Shown one piece after another: positions 11,991-24,288 of a stretch of DNA of 64,000 nt (the first letter of the stretch is position 1; each line of letters opens with the position of its first letter). The DNA lies in assembly GCF_002127325.2 (NCBI RefSeq), contig NC_035436.2:21794883-21858882 (forward strand), read 5' to 3'. Below the pieces are notes generated by a model that was not told where the DNA came from, made no database searches, and was given only the letters and a program-made list of their open reading frames with translations. The stretch is from Helianthus annuus (lineage: Eukaryota; Streptophyta; Magnoliopsida; Asterales; Asteraceae). Made by a program: the position numbers and the translations under genes.

Positions 11991-12233
11991 CTCAACGGTG
12001 GGATATCCTTCTTCATTAATGCTCAGCCGGATAAGTACGATGATTCAGACGGGATCCGTCTCTTATCAGGCATTTAATGAGCTCAGTCCTCATTAGCTGT
12101 TTCCCGCCCGTTGCCAAGGGAGGAGAAACCTTAATGGGTAAGGCAATTCAATCTTGTGGGCCTTTGTGTAGTTGGGCTTCCAAAGAAATGGCCCAAAGCG
12201 GGTGAAGTGGGCTTCCCCACTGGCCCGTCGTCA

Positions 12234-12577
12234 AGTCATCTTTAGTCCCTGGTTCTGAGACCCGAGGCTCATGATCCGGGGCTGAGTCACAACCGTTTAA
12301 GAGAGGTAGTTTCTCTTTTGGTGGGCCCACTCTGAGTCAGTTACTGTCTATCGTTCCGATTAATCATGACATCGCCGGATGCCTATAGCGGGAGTTAATC
12401 CCCTAGTAACACGTGCCCCTTTTTTGAATTTTGAAGAGACCATTGATGTGACGGTTACTTGCATGTCAGCAGTACCTCTTTAAATACCCCATTTGGCCCT
12501 TTCGATTTCTTATTCAAATACTTCAACTCTTTTTCTTCTTTGTAGCCACTTCCCTGAATTACAGTTTTTCTCTGACC
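12234..12577. other. 3' untranslated region of element C next to its 3' LTR
   Basis: No ORF. On the plus strand it serves as the upstream region of the antisense gene: a TTTAAATA box is present near 12479, about 95 bp before its ATG. A polypurine tract next to the LTR (AAAGATGA on the minus strand) is weak. Confidence 0.45.
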
Positions 12578-15030
12578 ATGAGTCGCGGTGGCCGGTCCTC
12601 GATAAGGTCCATACTGATGGCGAAGGACTTGAAGTCCTTCGTTGAGACATACAACATCCCGGATCGATTCTCCCCTTCTTTGCCCGGCCCTAGCGAGTCG
12701 GTAGAATGTACGCTGGACAAGATACCGATTTATACCCTAGCCTTTTCTTCCTGTGGGGTCCGATACCCCCTTTCTGCTTTCAAGATTTCTCTGCTCCGTC
12801 ACTTTGGTGTCCACTTTTCTCAGATTCACCCTTTGGGGTTCATGAGGGTGGTTCATTTTGAACTATCCTGTGCAGCTATCTCAGGGGAGCCCTCCGTTCC
12901 TCTGTTTTGTATGTTCTATAGGCTTATTTCCGACGGAGATTGGTTTACCTTTGCGAAACGACAGAACAATGTCTCGAGGCCTTGCTACAGCTTTATGCCT
13001 ACCTCTACTTATCCAAAGGACTGGAAGTGTAGATTCATCTTTGTTTCTGCCGCTATGTTGCCGGAGTCCCCTTTGCCAAAGGATCTTGATGCTGCCATCG
13101 AAGACACTATCCCTACTTTTTCTGCAGTCGAGACCATTCAGTGGAAAAGGATGTGTGACAACCCGACGAGGGCATTCACTTTTTCTGAAGGGATGCTTGC
13201 TATGGGGGGGCTGAGTCCCTCTTATCCGGTCCGTCCGAGAGCTTTTTTCGGCAAGAAAGGTACTTCTTTGTTCTTGATTTGTTTCTTATGGCCATCCTTT
13301 ACGTCTTTAAAGATCATGTAGTCATCTTTAGCGTTTTCTTTTTGTGAAGAGATAACTTTGTGGAGGCTTCTTCAGGGTGATTCTAAAGACGTGAAGTATG
13401 TGGTTGATAATGAGGTTGATCCTAGGTTGAACGCAGAAGTGCAGGTTACGGGGGGATCCGTTCAGGCTGGAGGCTCTGCTGCCTTGGGTGGTGGCGAAGA
13501 GAATCCTTCTGATGAGGAGAAGAGTTCTCCTGACTTTCCTCCTGTTCATCCCTCCGGTAAAAGTGATGACGAAGACGTGGAAATTCAGTTAGTTCGTAAG
13601 AGGAGATCTGCCAGTCCCCAGTCGGCTCCTGCACCCCGTAACATCCGTCAGAGGCTTCGGAGTGCCAGTGGTCAAAAACTTCCCCCTTCCTCTAAAGCTG
13701 CTTCTGATCTTCCCCCTGATGGGGTCAAAGGTTCCCTGTACAAGCACTTGAGGTCCTCAAGCTTAGTGAGTGCTCCTTTGTTGGTAAGCTTTCTGTCCTC
13801 CTATTTTTTCTTCGTCTTTCTGCCTCGTTTCTGATTGTTCTTTTTCTTGCTTCTTAGGGGAGTTCCAGGGAGCCTATAGAAATTCCAACTGGTCCCTCTC
13901 CCTCCCGTGTCCGGGATAAGGCCTCTGAGGTGGGAGTAGCAAACCCACTCTCCTTCACATGCCACTGGGACTAGCAAACCCACTCTCCTCGAAGGTCTTG
14001 CACATCGATCCCCTCTTGCCCCTTTGTTTGTCGATGCCATCCCCCCTACTTATGTCCCTAAATGGAAGGTGACTAGTTCTTCCGTGATAGGGACTCATGA
14101 AGCTGCTAGGGACTTTCTAAACCATGTTGTTCCTCCCTCACACAAATTTGTAAACTCTGCTCTGAGGGATGACCTCTTTGAAGATCAGTACAGCATGTCC
14201 CTTTGTGAAAGCTTTTTTAGGGGTGCTGGGATGTTGCAGAGGATCGACGATTTGAGGAAGGCAAACGAAGGGCTTAAGGCTGAGCTTAAAGCTTCCCAGT
14301 CAGTTGCTGCTGGGCTTAGGTGCCAGGTGGTTGATGCCGAGAGGAGATTGCAGGAGGAGAAGGTACATAGTCTTCTCCCCCCCCTCTTTTTTTTTTATTT
14401 ACTTACTGATCCTTTGTCTAGGGGGCTGGAGCTATGCTTGAGAGGAAGGAACAGGCTTGGGAGCGGGAGATGGCATCGTTGGTTGAGGAGAAGGAGGGGC
14501 TTGCTGCTGAGCTGAAGCATCTGAAGGAAATTGGATCCGTTTCCCAGGAGCAACTCTATACCATGTACGCAGATTATGGGATCACTTCCGATGACAACCA
14601 ACGATTGGCGGGGGAGAAGCATTGGCTGATTACTGAGGGTTTTGGGGCTTTTCTCGCGACTGTCGCTCAATCGGAGGACTTCAAAAGTGGCTTGGAGGAG
14701 GTGTACAGGGCATATAGGGATGTTGGCTACCAGGCGGGATTAAAGGATGGCTATGCTTATTCTGCTCAAGGCCTGGGCAGAAAAAAGACTCCTCTTTATA
14801 ACTCTAAGGCAAAGAAGAGGTTGTCCAAGCTGAATGAGGAGTTTGGGCGTAAAACCCCGGCCATCCTTGGGAAAATCCTGGAGCATCTCCTGATCTCTAT
14901 TGATGAACTGAAAGCCCTGTTCTCCTCTGCCGGCCTTCATCTCCACCGTCGCTTTCCGGGGGTGATCCCCAATGAATTCCAAACACTTAATACATTTCGA
15001 TATGGTTGTAATAAGTTTTACTTACCTTAG
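12578..15030 (+). pseudogene. Antisense additional gene of the Tat element (putative gypsy-type transposon domain, PF04195-like)
   Basis: The ATG at 12578 begins a spliced gene on the strand opposite gag-pol. Exon 1 (to about 13258, donor AAG/GTACTT) matches the plant domain seen in antisense genes of Tat elements: a FPLSAFKISLLRHFGVHFSQ-like stretch after an IP.Y motif. Exon 2 (about 13374-13763) is acidic and low complexity. Exon 3 (from about 13857) leads into a DAIPPTYVPKW block and a coiled coil. The last exon (from 14422) has a long Glu/Lys coiled coil and a conserved YRAYRDVGYQAGLKDGY stretch. A 35-bp tandem duplication in exon 3 (13930-14000) shifts the frame, so the copy is probably dead. 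AATAAA lies at 15332. The function of this gene class is unknown; a role in regulating the element has been suggested because it lies antisense to the 3' end. Confidence 0.75.
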
Positions 15031-15331
15031 GATACTTGTGTGTTTTGCTTGACTATCTGGGAGGGGTCCTTTGTGTTGGGGACCACCTCAACCTTTAATC
15101 GTATGGATTATGGTTGTGTATTGCTTCTTTGCTTTGTTGCCTGTTTCTCATGGTGGTTGTTTGTTTTGCAGGGGTTCTTACCGGAGGTCAGCTTGGTGCT
15201 TCCCTGGAGACATTCAGACTGTTTTGCGAGGAGTTGTGTTTTTGTTTCATCTTGTTGTACTTATAATTTTGCACATTGCTAATTTTTACCAAAGTTATTG
15301 AGGCCTTTCTTTGTGCATGTATTTTGCACTT

Positions 15332-15337
15332 AATAAA
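15332..15337 (+). terminator. Possible poly(A) signal of the antisense gene
   Basis: AATAAA about 300 bp after the stop of the antisense gene, before the convergent 3' end of pol. Confidence 0.4.
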
Positions 15338-15784
15338 GTGGGTTCCCCTTTCGTAGTTTTGTGTATACGAGTGTATTTGTATTTTTTGTTTGCTTTGTTA
15401 AACTATGATTGTCTGTTCGAGGCCAATCGGTGGACAAGTTGATAATGTGGCGTTATGTTTTTAACTTGTTTTGTCCGTTTTGGGTTAGCTAGACCCTTAT
15501 CAGCCCCACGGCCGGGCTTTTGGCATGTTTTGGATGCCTTGTACACGTGCATTTGCTCTAGTTTAGATTTAATGGTGTTCTTGGGCACATCTGCCTAGGT
15601 GTGATGTCCATTGTTTTTTCAAAATGGGATGTGTTCCGTCCGTTTTCCATTTTATCTTTGGGGGGTTTACACTTCCCGTCATAGATTGTTTACAAAAGGT
15701 TCCCTTTCTTGGGGGAAGGTCCCCGTACATATAGTTAGCTATTACAAAAGTGGCCCTTGGCCGTTTTCCTTGGGGGTAAACCCC

Positions 15785-17233
15785 TTACATATAATACTTC
15801 CTGAGCTGCATGAGATTCCAGGTCCTGGGGACCTCCTTGCCTTCAAGTGTTTCCAACTTGCAAGTCCCTTTGCCATTTGCCCATGTGACTCTGTAGGGTC
15901 CCTCCCAGTTGGGGCCTAACTTCCCGGTGTTTTCTTGCAAACTGGCCTCATTGGCTCTAAGGACCAGATCCCCTGGGACGATGTTGAGTTTCTTCATCTT
16001 GGTGTTGTAATAACTCTCCAGGAGTTTTTTGTATTGGGCCTCTTTAACTGCTGCTATTTCCCTTCTTTCTTCCAACAAGTTTAGGTTCATTCTGAGGTCC
16101 TGCTCGTTCTCTTCATCCCGAAGCTTCATCCGGGCAGTTGGGGATCCAATTTCAGCAGGAATAACAGCCTCCGTCCCGTAGGTAAGGCTGAACGGGGTCT
16201 CCCCATTGCAACTTTTGGGGGTGGTCCTGTATGCCCATAGTACGAATGGGAGCTCTTCCAGCCAGCCTTTTTGCTTCCTTCCAAGCCTTCCCTTCATTCC
16301 CTTAATGACGTTTTGGTTGGCCCTCTCCACCAACCCGTTACTCTGGGCATGGGTGACGGAAGTGAACACTTGTTGAATTCGCATCTGCTCGCACCATGGT
16401 TTGAAGGGTCTTCCGGCAAACTGGACCCCGTTGTCGCTCACCAACTCCTTCGGGACCCCATACCTACATATGATGTTATCCAGCACGAACCTTCTCATCT
16501 GGTCTCCAGTAATTTTCGCCAAGGGCTTCGCTTCAATCCACTTAGTGAAATAATCAATGGCTACCACCACGTACTTGACCCCTCCCGGGCCCTTCGGGAA
16601 AGGCCCAATTATGTCCATGGCCCATTTCTGGAACGGCCATGATGTCGAAACTGGTACCATGGGGTGTTTGTGTCTGTGGGTCATCGGTGCATGCACTTGG
16701 CAATTGTCACACTTCTTGATTTCCTCAGATGTTGTTTCGTACATTCGTGGCCAGTAGAACCCCGCATTCATTGCCTTCCTCACTATCGTTCTCGGTCCCG
16801 AGTGCATCCCGCAAATCTCCTCGTGCATTTCCCTAACCACATATTCGGCTTCCTCCATGTCAATGCACTTCAGGGATGGGCCCAGATATGACCTTCGATA
16901 TAGCTCCCCTTCGATTAGTTCATATTGCAGGGCTCTGACCCTTATCTTTCTAGCCGCCCAATCCCCCTCGGGTAGAGTTCCGTCTCGGAGGAATTTAATG
17001 ATTGGGGTCATCCATGTTTCTTGAGGACCCTCGACCGTAGCAACTTCTGCTGTGTTAAGGGAGGGGGATGTCAGGACCTCCACCTTGATTTCTTTCGCGA
17101 GGTGGTCGAATGCTACCGAGGCCAGCTTGCTGAGTGCATCAGATTTCATGTTCCTTCCACGAGGGATATATTCCAGTTTGAAAGTCCTGAATGCCTTAGC
17201 CATCTCTTTAACCTTTGCCACGTATTGGGCCAT
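15785..17233 (-). pseudogene. Element C integrase (and RNase H tail)
   Basis: This part of pol reads 482 codons. It has the zinc-binding HHCC region (CDNCQ at about 195) and then the catalytic core: MDIIGPFP (first Asp), LVSDNGVQF (second Asp) and NGLVERANQN (Glu), the D,D-35-E triad that inserts the DNA copy. The C-terminal part ends NLMQLRKYYM, as in other Tat integrases. The integrase reading frame itself looks whole, but it is cut from the RNase H part by a small deletion near 17285, and no start would give it alone. Transcription would come from the 5' LTR at 20920. Confidence 0.85.
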
Positions 17234-17274
17234 GGTGCGGTCTTTGGCTTCATATTCCCCTTGGTATTGTTTTA

Positions 17275-17973
17275 CTACCAGCTAGCCTCTACGTGTCTTG
17301 CTTTCATTTTGTGTGCCAGCCTCATCCCGGCTAGGAGGGCCTCATATTCCGCAGTATTGTTGGTGTTCTCGAAATCCAGCCATATGGCATATGTCAGCTC
17401 GACCCCCTCGGGGCTTACCAGCATGATGCCTGCCCCGCTTCCTTCTTCACTGGATGCCCCATCGGTGAGCAATTTCCACACAGCCTCATCTTCCCTTTCT
17501 TTTTCTTCTTTTTCTAAGGCTTCCCATTTTAATAGCTCTTTCTCCTCGTCCTCAGGGACCTCCGCTAGGAAATCAGCCAGTATCTGTCCCTTTATGGCCG
17601 TTCTGGGTTTAAACTCCAGGGAGTGTTCTCCCAACTCCACAGCCCATTTAGCCAACCGCCCCGATAGCTCCGGCTTCCTAAGCACTTTCTGAAGGGGTTG
17701 ATCAGTCATCAAGGTAATCTTATGCCCTTGGAAATACCTTCTGAGTCTTCGGGATGCAAAGACAAGAGCCAACGCGAGTTTCTCCATGGGCATATATCGT
17801 TCCTCAGGCCCCTTAAGTGTTCTGCTAATGAAATATATAGGGATCTGTTTTCCCTCCCGTTCCACCATCATGACCGCACTTATGGTCGTTTTTGAGGCAG
17901 ATAGGTACAGGAGCAACGGGTCCCAGGGCACCGGGGTGGCTAACGTCGGGGGCTTACAAATGTAGGCTTTCAT
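17275..17973 (-). pseudogene. Element C RNase H region
   Basis: The first half holds the gypsy RNase H (LYLSASKTTISAVMM, FISRTLKGPEERY). The second half is the extra archaeal-type RNase H of Tat elements, starting LLTDGASSEEGSGAGIML. A deletion of roughly 10-13 bp near 17285 removes the stretch after MKARHVEAS and shifts the frame into a stop. The open frame begins after a TGA at about 18029-18031 in the RT/RNase H junction. Confidence 0.8.
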
Positions 17974-18027
17974 TTCCTGGAATGCAGCCTCGGCCTTCGT
18001 GGTCCAATTGAACTTGTTGGTCTGGAG

Positions 18028-18807
18028 TCAGTCCCTTAACACTTTCATAAAGGGAAGGGTCTTGTCTGCTACCTTTGATAAAAAACGGTTTAACGCTATC
18101 AGCCTCCCATTTAGCTGTTGGACCCTTCCCTTTATGAAAGTGTCAACGTACACCTCCAAGTTCCTCCCTCTTTGCTCCCTAAACAAGGTGTTCATGAACC
18201 TCTGATATGTGGCCCCGGCGTTCTTGAGGCCGAAGGGCATCTTGGTATAGCAAAACGTCCCCTCACCTGTAATGAAAGCGGTCTTCTCCTCGTCTTCTAT
18301 CGACATCTGGATTTGGTGGTATCCCTTGTAGGCATCCAGGAAGCATTTCAGGGGGTACTGGGACAGAGAGTCCACCTGGGTGTCTATCTCCGGGAGGGGA
18401 TAACAGTCGTTGGGACATGCTTTGTTTAGGTATTGAAAATTGATGCACATCCTCCACCCTCCGTCCTTTTTCTGAACCATGACTGGGTTGGCAACCCAGG
18501 AGGGGTATTTAACCTCTCTGACTATCCCCGCTCTGAGCAGCTTTCGAGTCTCTTCACAAGCGGCCCTTCTTTTATTAGGTCCCATGCTCCGCTTCTTTTG
18601 TTTCACTGGTTTCGCCCATGTGAAAGTGTTGAGCCGGTGCTCAGTTAGACTCCTAGGGATTCCCGTCATGTCCCCATGTTGAAATGCAAACATATCTATG
18701 TTATGGAGGAGCAGCTCCTTCAGGGCACTCTTGCATTTGTCGCTTAAGTGGCTTCCCACCTTGACTGTTTGTTCTGGGAACCTGTCACAGATGACCCACT
18801 CTTCCAC
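18028..18807 (-). pseudogene. Element C reverse transcriptase with an internal deletion
   Basis: The RT fingers and palm are clear: GIVREVKYPSWVANPV, CINFQYLNKACPNDCYPLP, MPFGLKNAGATYQRFMN. The catalytic YVDD box is broken after YVD, and about 75 residues usual in the family are gone. The text resumes at LNGRLIALNRFLSKVADKTL. Between the two lies a 7-residue filler coming from an inverted copy of downstream sequence (18039-18061 and 18121-18143 are perfect 23-bp inverted repeats). A TGA follows at 18029-18031. Catalytically dead. Confidence 0.85.
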
Positions 18808-20831
18808 CCCCTTCCCTGGGGTTTCCCCGGTTCTTCCCCTTTGGATACGGAGGAAACTACTTCATAAGCGGACTTAACCCAGGCAAGACCCTTTGGTGTT
18901 TGAAATACTAAAGCCCCGTGGGGGGTGGATGCTTGTGCTTGTAAGTCTCCAATTTCGGGTCTTCCCAAGATCGCATTGTACTTGGAGGGTGCCCAGACTA
19001 CTGTGAAGGTCAGATTTATCGTTCGGACCCGATCCCCCACCCCAACTGTGAATGGGAGCCTGATCTTTCCCAGGGGATGTGACACACTGTTGTTGAATCC
19101 CACTAAGGGGATAGAATCTTCCTCCAGTCTATCTCTTACATCCCTGTCGAACCTAAGAAAACAGTGTTCGTATATTACCTCAACACCTGACCCTCCATCC
19201 ACATGTATTCGAGACACCTTGTGTCCGGCTATTACGGCTGAGATGTTCAACGGGAGTCGTTGCACCTTACCTTCCTCCACGTACGGCATAAGGATGGGAG
19301 CTTTCATGCTGTTCGGGGAGCCTAGGATTCTGGCCTTTACACTTCTGGTTGTATCAAACTCATTCCTCCTTCTAATCATATCAACATCTGCCCTCCCTGG
19401 CTCCCTTGCATCTCTTCCCTTGCGATCCCCTCCCCCCTCCTTGATTTCCTTAACCAAGTGGGCCAGCCGCCCCATTTTCACCGCGGTTTCTATTTCCCTT
19501 TTTAGGTATATGCAGTCATCGCTTTTGTGCCCGAAGCCTTTGTGAAATTCACAGTACTCGTTCTGTTGTGCCTTTGGTCCCGGTTTTATGGGCGGTGGCC
19601 TTGGGAAAGAATTCTTTACCCTCTCTGTGGCTAGTATCTCACTCGGGGTCTTGGTGAGAGGGGTGAAGTTATCGGAGTAAGGAGGGGGACCTCTCCCTCG
19701 GGGTCTATATGGGGAGTATGAGGGCCTTGCCCTGTCATGCAACATTCTATCAAAGGCAGGTTTCCGGGAATAGGGTGTACCTTTATCAGGAGGCCTTGCA
19801 GCCGGGGTGATCCTCCGAGGCGTGACATCTGTCTCCTTCGCTTTGCTGACCGTATCTTTTCCCCGGACGAAGGCCCTGAATCTGTCCATAAGATTGTCGA
19901 AGGAAGGAGGAAGTTCCTCTCCCAATTTTTCACACAGCTGTGCATGTTTCAATCCGTTTATGAAACTGCTGATCTTTATGACCTCTGGGACGTCCATAAT
20001 GTTCATGCTTTCCTTAACAAACCTTCCCATGTATTGGTCTATCCGCTCGTTATCCCTTTGTCTGATGTGAAGAATCTCGTTTGGATTTTTGATCACCTTT
20101 CTCTGTTGGCCGAAATTCCTGAGGAACTTCTCGCTCAGTTCTTCATAGCTATCTATACTCCCCGGGGGAAGACTGTCAAACCAAAGCCGGGCTCCCTCCG
20201 TTAGGGTCTGTACGAACATGTGACACCATACCGGCATGGGCCATCTTCCTAGCTGCCCCGCTCCCCGGAAGGCATGCAGGTGATCCTCAGGGTCTCTTGT
20301 TCCATCATAACGATCAAAGCCTGGGGGTAGCTTTGTCTTGGGAGGCATAGGTGCTTCTGAGATTCTCCGTGTGAACTTTGAGACCTCAGCTAAGTCTCGC
20401 GGTAGGTATGGTTGACCCAAGCCACCGTCACCAAAGTTATCTTTCTCCTTTTCTTTTTCCTTGGATTTTTGACCTGTGATCAGATCCTCCCTTTCTTCCG
20501 AGGACATCTGCCTCAGGGCAGTCATGAACGTTTCCAGCTGGTCACTGCTGCTGTTCTTATTTTGGAGGTTCGTTCCTTCCTGGTTGGAGGGTGTGTCAAA
20601 AGAAAGTCTGGCCCTGAGGCTGTCGAGTTTTTCCTGCCTCTTTAAATCTTCAAGATACTTAGTTAACTTTTCCCTGTGCATGGCCACAAAATAAGGAGTG
20701 ATATGCTCTGCTTCTCCCGGATTTTCTACCTGGTTCTCGTTATCTTCTTCATGGGTAATATCGTCTACGGTGACTTTATCCAAATCGTTCTGTGTCGTCT
20801 GAGTGACACGTGAGTTGTGTGGGGTTGCCAT
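18744..20831 (-). pseudogene. Element C Gag and protease
   Basis: The likely start is the ATG at 20831 (MATPHNS), although the frame is open further up. The capsid-type region includes LPPGFDRYDGTRDPEDHLHA and WFDSLPPGSIDSYEELSEKF. The knuckle CEFHKGFGHKSDDC has the CX2HX4HX4C spacing of Tat elements. A retropepsin-like protease follows with VDGGSG as the active site and ILGRPEIGD. The frame is lost near 18810, where pol continues in another frame. I read this as a frameshift mutation; programmed shifting cannot be excluded. Confidence 0.82.
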
Positions 20832-20900
20832 GTTGTTCTTGATGGAATAAGCTACTCTTTGGACGTCGAGTGTTGATGTGGGAACACCGGGCAAACTGAG

Positions 20901-20918
20901 GTCCCACGAATGGCGCCA
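20901..20918 (-). other. Primer binding site of element C
   Basis: The minus strand reads TGGCGCCATTCGTGGGAC, starting 1 nt from the 5' LTR. TGGCGCC-type sites are usual in Tat/Athila elements; which tRNA is used I cannot say for certain. Confidence 0.75.
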
Positions 20919-20919
20919 A

Positions 20920-21614
20920 TGTCGAATACCCAACCTCCGGCTGACGTTAGCTGGATCTTCGGTGACGTCAAGAGCTTTTATCCTTGCTTGCTACAAAAGA
21001 ACCAACCGTTAGCCTCGCCACGGGGGACCCCGGGAGGGGGATCCGTGACCAAGCTCCGGCGTGAGAGTAAGTAAACTTGTCGGGAAATGAGAGGAGTTTC
21101 TTTCGATGAGAGTATTCACCGGAAGGTTCCTTCTTTGGTGTGAATCTAATTAATGAGTGTGTGTAGTAAATGTGGGGAATGTTGGTCGGAGTTTTATGAG
21201 AGGAGAGTAAATGAGATGGTAGTAAATGAGAGAATGCCGGACATTATACCTGCCTTAGCTCCTTGATATCCTCCCTTATATAACAACAAGCTCTTATCTT
21301 GTTAAGGGTTTTCCCACACATGATCCGACGGTTTTTGGAGGTTCTCGGGAAGGTCAGACACGTGTCTGACCCTCAACGGTGGGATATCCTTCTTCATTAA
21401 TGCTCAGCCGGATAAGTACGATGATTCAGACGGGATCCGTCTCTTATCAGGCATTTAATAAGCTCAGTCCTCATTAGCTGTTTCCCGCCCGTTGCCAAGG
21501 GAGGAGAAACCTTAATGGGTAAGGCAATTCAATCTTGTGGGCCTTTGTGTAGTTGGGCATCCAAAGAAATGGCCCAAAGCGGGTGAAGTGGGCTTCCCCA
21601 CTGGCCCGTCGTCA
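20920..21614 (-). repeat. 5' LTR of element C
   Basis: 695 bp, the same length as its partner, starting TGTCGAATACCC and ending CGTCA. TATA at 21276-21283, palindrome at 21352-21371. Confidence 0.93.
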
Positions 21615-21619
21615 ATTGT

Positions 21620-22461
21620 TAATCTTGAATTTATGCTAGATCATATATAACGAATAGATTTTATGACTTTAAACACATTCTTCGTTATTGTATTGTGTTT
21701 TATGACTATGTCATCATTTCTTATCCTGTTAATTGACCTGACCAGATCCAGGTGAATCTCAAATATAATATTATACATAACGTCTCATGTTTAATTAAAG
21801 AGATAGTGTTACACTAAAAAAACTAACACAAAAGTATATTATTCAAGAAAGTTTTAATATGACATAAAAATGAGAGTGACTCGCTTAAATGTCATGTGAA
21901 GGGACCTATATCCGAGTGAAAATGTTTATGTGATGGAAAGGGACAAAAGATGGTAGAGGAGAGTGGTAGACATGAGAGATGAGACATCATACTTTATGCA
22001 TGCCTCCTTGTCGTAGAAAACAACATCTCCAAGTGTCAAGTTTGTGATTCACTTTTATGCAAGCCCAACTTGTTGTAGATAACAAATTAGGGTGGTGGGG
22101 TTGGGTTTAATTAATATATGTATGCATATATCTCTTCGTGTGAAGATCGTCTTACAAGAAAATTTAATTGAAAAAAAAAACAACACAAAGAGTACTACTG
22201 TAAAGTATTAAATTATTTTTTTTATTTCATTTATTATTATTTTTTACTAATTAATTAGTTATAAATACTATTATCCTCTAAACAAAATTTTTTTGCTTAT
22301 ACACATCAACATTTATCGTACGTATTTTGAAATTTATCCTACACATATTGAAATTTATACAACACATATCAAAATTTATTCCACATAGTTCGTAATTTAT
22401 CCTACACACCTCGTAATATAATTATACTACTCTAAATTATTTTTTTTAATCTTTTTGAAAA

Positions 22462-22515
<54 letters not shown>

Positions 22516-22683
22516 AGAATAAGTTACAAGTTTAATGTACCTATCTATTAAAGAGAAATACTATAAATTAATGATCTATATAAGTTTTACGAATATACCA
22601 TTACAATAACATTAAATAAAACATTATTATTGATTGAACTTTTTTTCTTTTTCTTCTTACAAATAATTTCTTCATGAACCCTC

Positions 22684-22749
<66 letters not shown>

Positions 22750-22750
22750 C
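21620..22750. other. AT-rich intergenic DNA with two (TA)n microsatellites
   Basis: (TA)n runs lie at about 22464-22513 and 22688-22748. Between 22320 and 22430 is a degenerate repeat of AAATTTATCCTACACAT units. No convincing ORF. Confidence 0.6.
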
Positions 22751-22751
22751 T

Positions 22752-22812
22752 AGTTACGTATGTTACATTTCTGCAGGCATAACTAGTTACGTATGTTACA
22801 TTTCTGCCAGAT
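22752..22812. repeat. 33-bp tandem duplication
   Basis: Two near-identical copies of a 33-bp unit starting AACTAGTTACGTATGTTACA. A diverged copy of the following 120 bp recurs at about 25125-25230, so this area grew by local duplication. Confidence 0.7.
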
Positions 22813-24120
22813 ACATTTCTGCTAGTTAGATTCTAAACTGTTTGTCGTGTATGTTGTAAGATATGTTACACTTTCGGACAATATATGGTGCATACATGGT
22901 GTTACACATTTTGTTTTGATATGAGTGGATATTGAAATGGTGAATGGTAATTGTTGTATCCTCATCTTAGCAAGTACTCTTTTGCTGACTACTAATATTT
23001 GTGTTTTCATTTCTTGGGCAGGACTGGGACTGGCAAGAAACCTAACAAAACATTATGTGTGAAATGATGCAGATAAAAACTCAAAATTTAGGGAGTCTTC
23101 AAGTTCAGGGTATAGTTGGGTAGAAGGTAACTAGTGTTAGTTATGTTACTACTATTTTTTTAATTAGTAGATTAAAAATACTGGACTGTAGCTTGTGTTA
23201 TTACGACTTGACCATAGCAGTTGCAACCAAACGAGAAGGGATCTTGGCAGGAAAAAAGAGAACTACAATATCGGATATGACAAAAAGTGGCCATAAAGCG
23301 AAAGAAGGTAGATGGAGAAACCAATGAAGAATGGGAACAAGAAGTCGATGAAGGGCAGGTGGTGGGTACCTTTGACGTTGCACAGAAGTTACCCTCTAGT
23401 GTAACACATGTTACAAACATGTGTTACGCATGTTCAACCCCTTTGTTACCAAAAATCGGGGCTGCACATATGTAAGACATGTTTGTAACTTATGTTACAC
23501 TAGAGGGTAACACATGTATGATCATTTTTGGATCATTTGTATACATTTAAGTCTGTATAAACCTACAAATCGAAACCCCCAAAAAGGTTACACATGTTAT
23601 GACAGAATGGGAAATGTGTAGCAGCGTTCAATACTGTTGTTTCACTCTATAGTGTGTAACATGTGTAACATGGCGTTTGTCAGCAAAACATATAACTTTT
23701 AAGGTGATACGGTTGTATCTTTAAAACATGTTTACCTAAAATAATTACATGTTACAGGTTGTATCTTTAAAACATGTTTAAACTGGAAACTAGAAACACT
23801 TACAAAATATAAAGCAGAGTTACACAAGATGTAACATGTGTAAACTGGAAACACTTATGTAACATTTCGGTTTAACACATGTTACAGGTTGTATCTTAAA
23901 AAACATGTTTACCTATAAGTACTTAAAAATATGAAGCATAGTAGGAACACAACTTTTAAGGATGTTACACACGTTGTAGAGAAGATGTTACATGTGCACA
24001 CCCAATTAACATGTGTAACATGGCGACAAGTGTCATGTGTGATCTTTTTTTGTTACCCTAGGGTGCTAAACGTATTACAACGTTCATAATACACATAAAC
24101 TTATACTAACATCCATCCCT

Positions 24121-24288
24121 ATGTCCACAGATGATCTAGAACATACTCCACATTACCACCGTTACGAGTCTTCTAATGGCACTAAATTGTGGACACCGAA
24201 TATCAACGAGCAATATCATCCTATTAATGTTAAATCATACGTCACACAGGAAGAAATTCTTGCCATGTATAAGACTTATCACCAATAA
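24121..24288 (+). pseudogene. Fragment of a FAR1-type MULE transposase N-terminus
   Basis: An ATG opens 55 codons ending TAA at 24286. The stretch GTKLWTPNINEQYHP followed by KSYVTQEEILAMYKTY lines up with GTRYWIPTIADKFLP and KSYPTVEAVLSMYELY in the giant MULE transposase (about 27745-27855). After the stop the frame goes on with AGFNVKN, also as expected, so the TAA is a mutation. The rest of the gene is missing. Its direction is opposite to the other remnant exon at 26326, so the area is composite. Confidence 0.6.

Larger units (their letters stand above)
11539..12233 (-). repeat. 3' LTR of element C
   Basis: Starts TGTGGAATACCC and ends CGTCA. It pairs with 20920-21614. It carries a TATA box (11895-11902) and the 20-bp palindrome at 11971-11990. 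Confidence 0.93.
11539..21614 (-). mobile_element. Element C: complete Tat-clade Ty3/gypsy element (10.1 kb), disabled
   Basis: Two 695-bp LTRs flank an internal region with PBS, gag-protease, RT, RNase H and integrase on the minus strand, plus a spliced antisense gene in the 3' part. The target duplication is exact: ATTGT at 11534-11538 and 21615-21619. I counted about 13 differences between the LTRs (1.9%), i.e. roughly 0.7 million years at the rice rate of 1.3e-8 per site per year. The antisense gene and the CX2HX4HX4C Gag knuckle are typical of the Tat clade. Pol is broken by a frameshift, an RT deletion, a stop and an RNase H deletion, so it cannot move by itself. Confidence 0.93.

Noticed and set aside
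16271..16642. Plus-strand ORFs opposite integrase, RT and gag of element C (also 18925-19545, 19737-20204)
   Set aside because: They are shadows of well-conserved minus-strand pol and gag.
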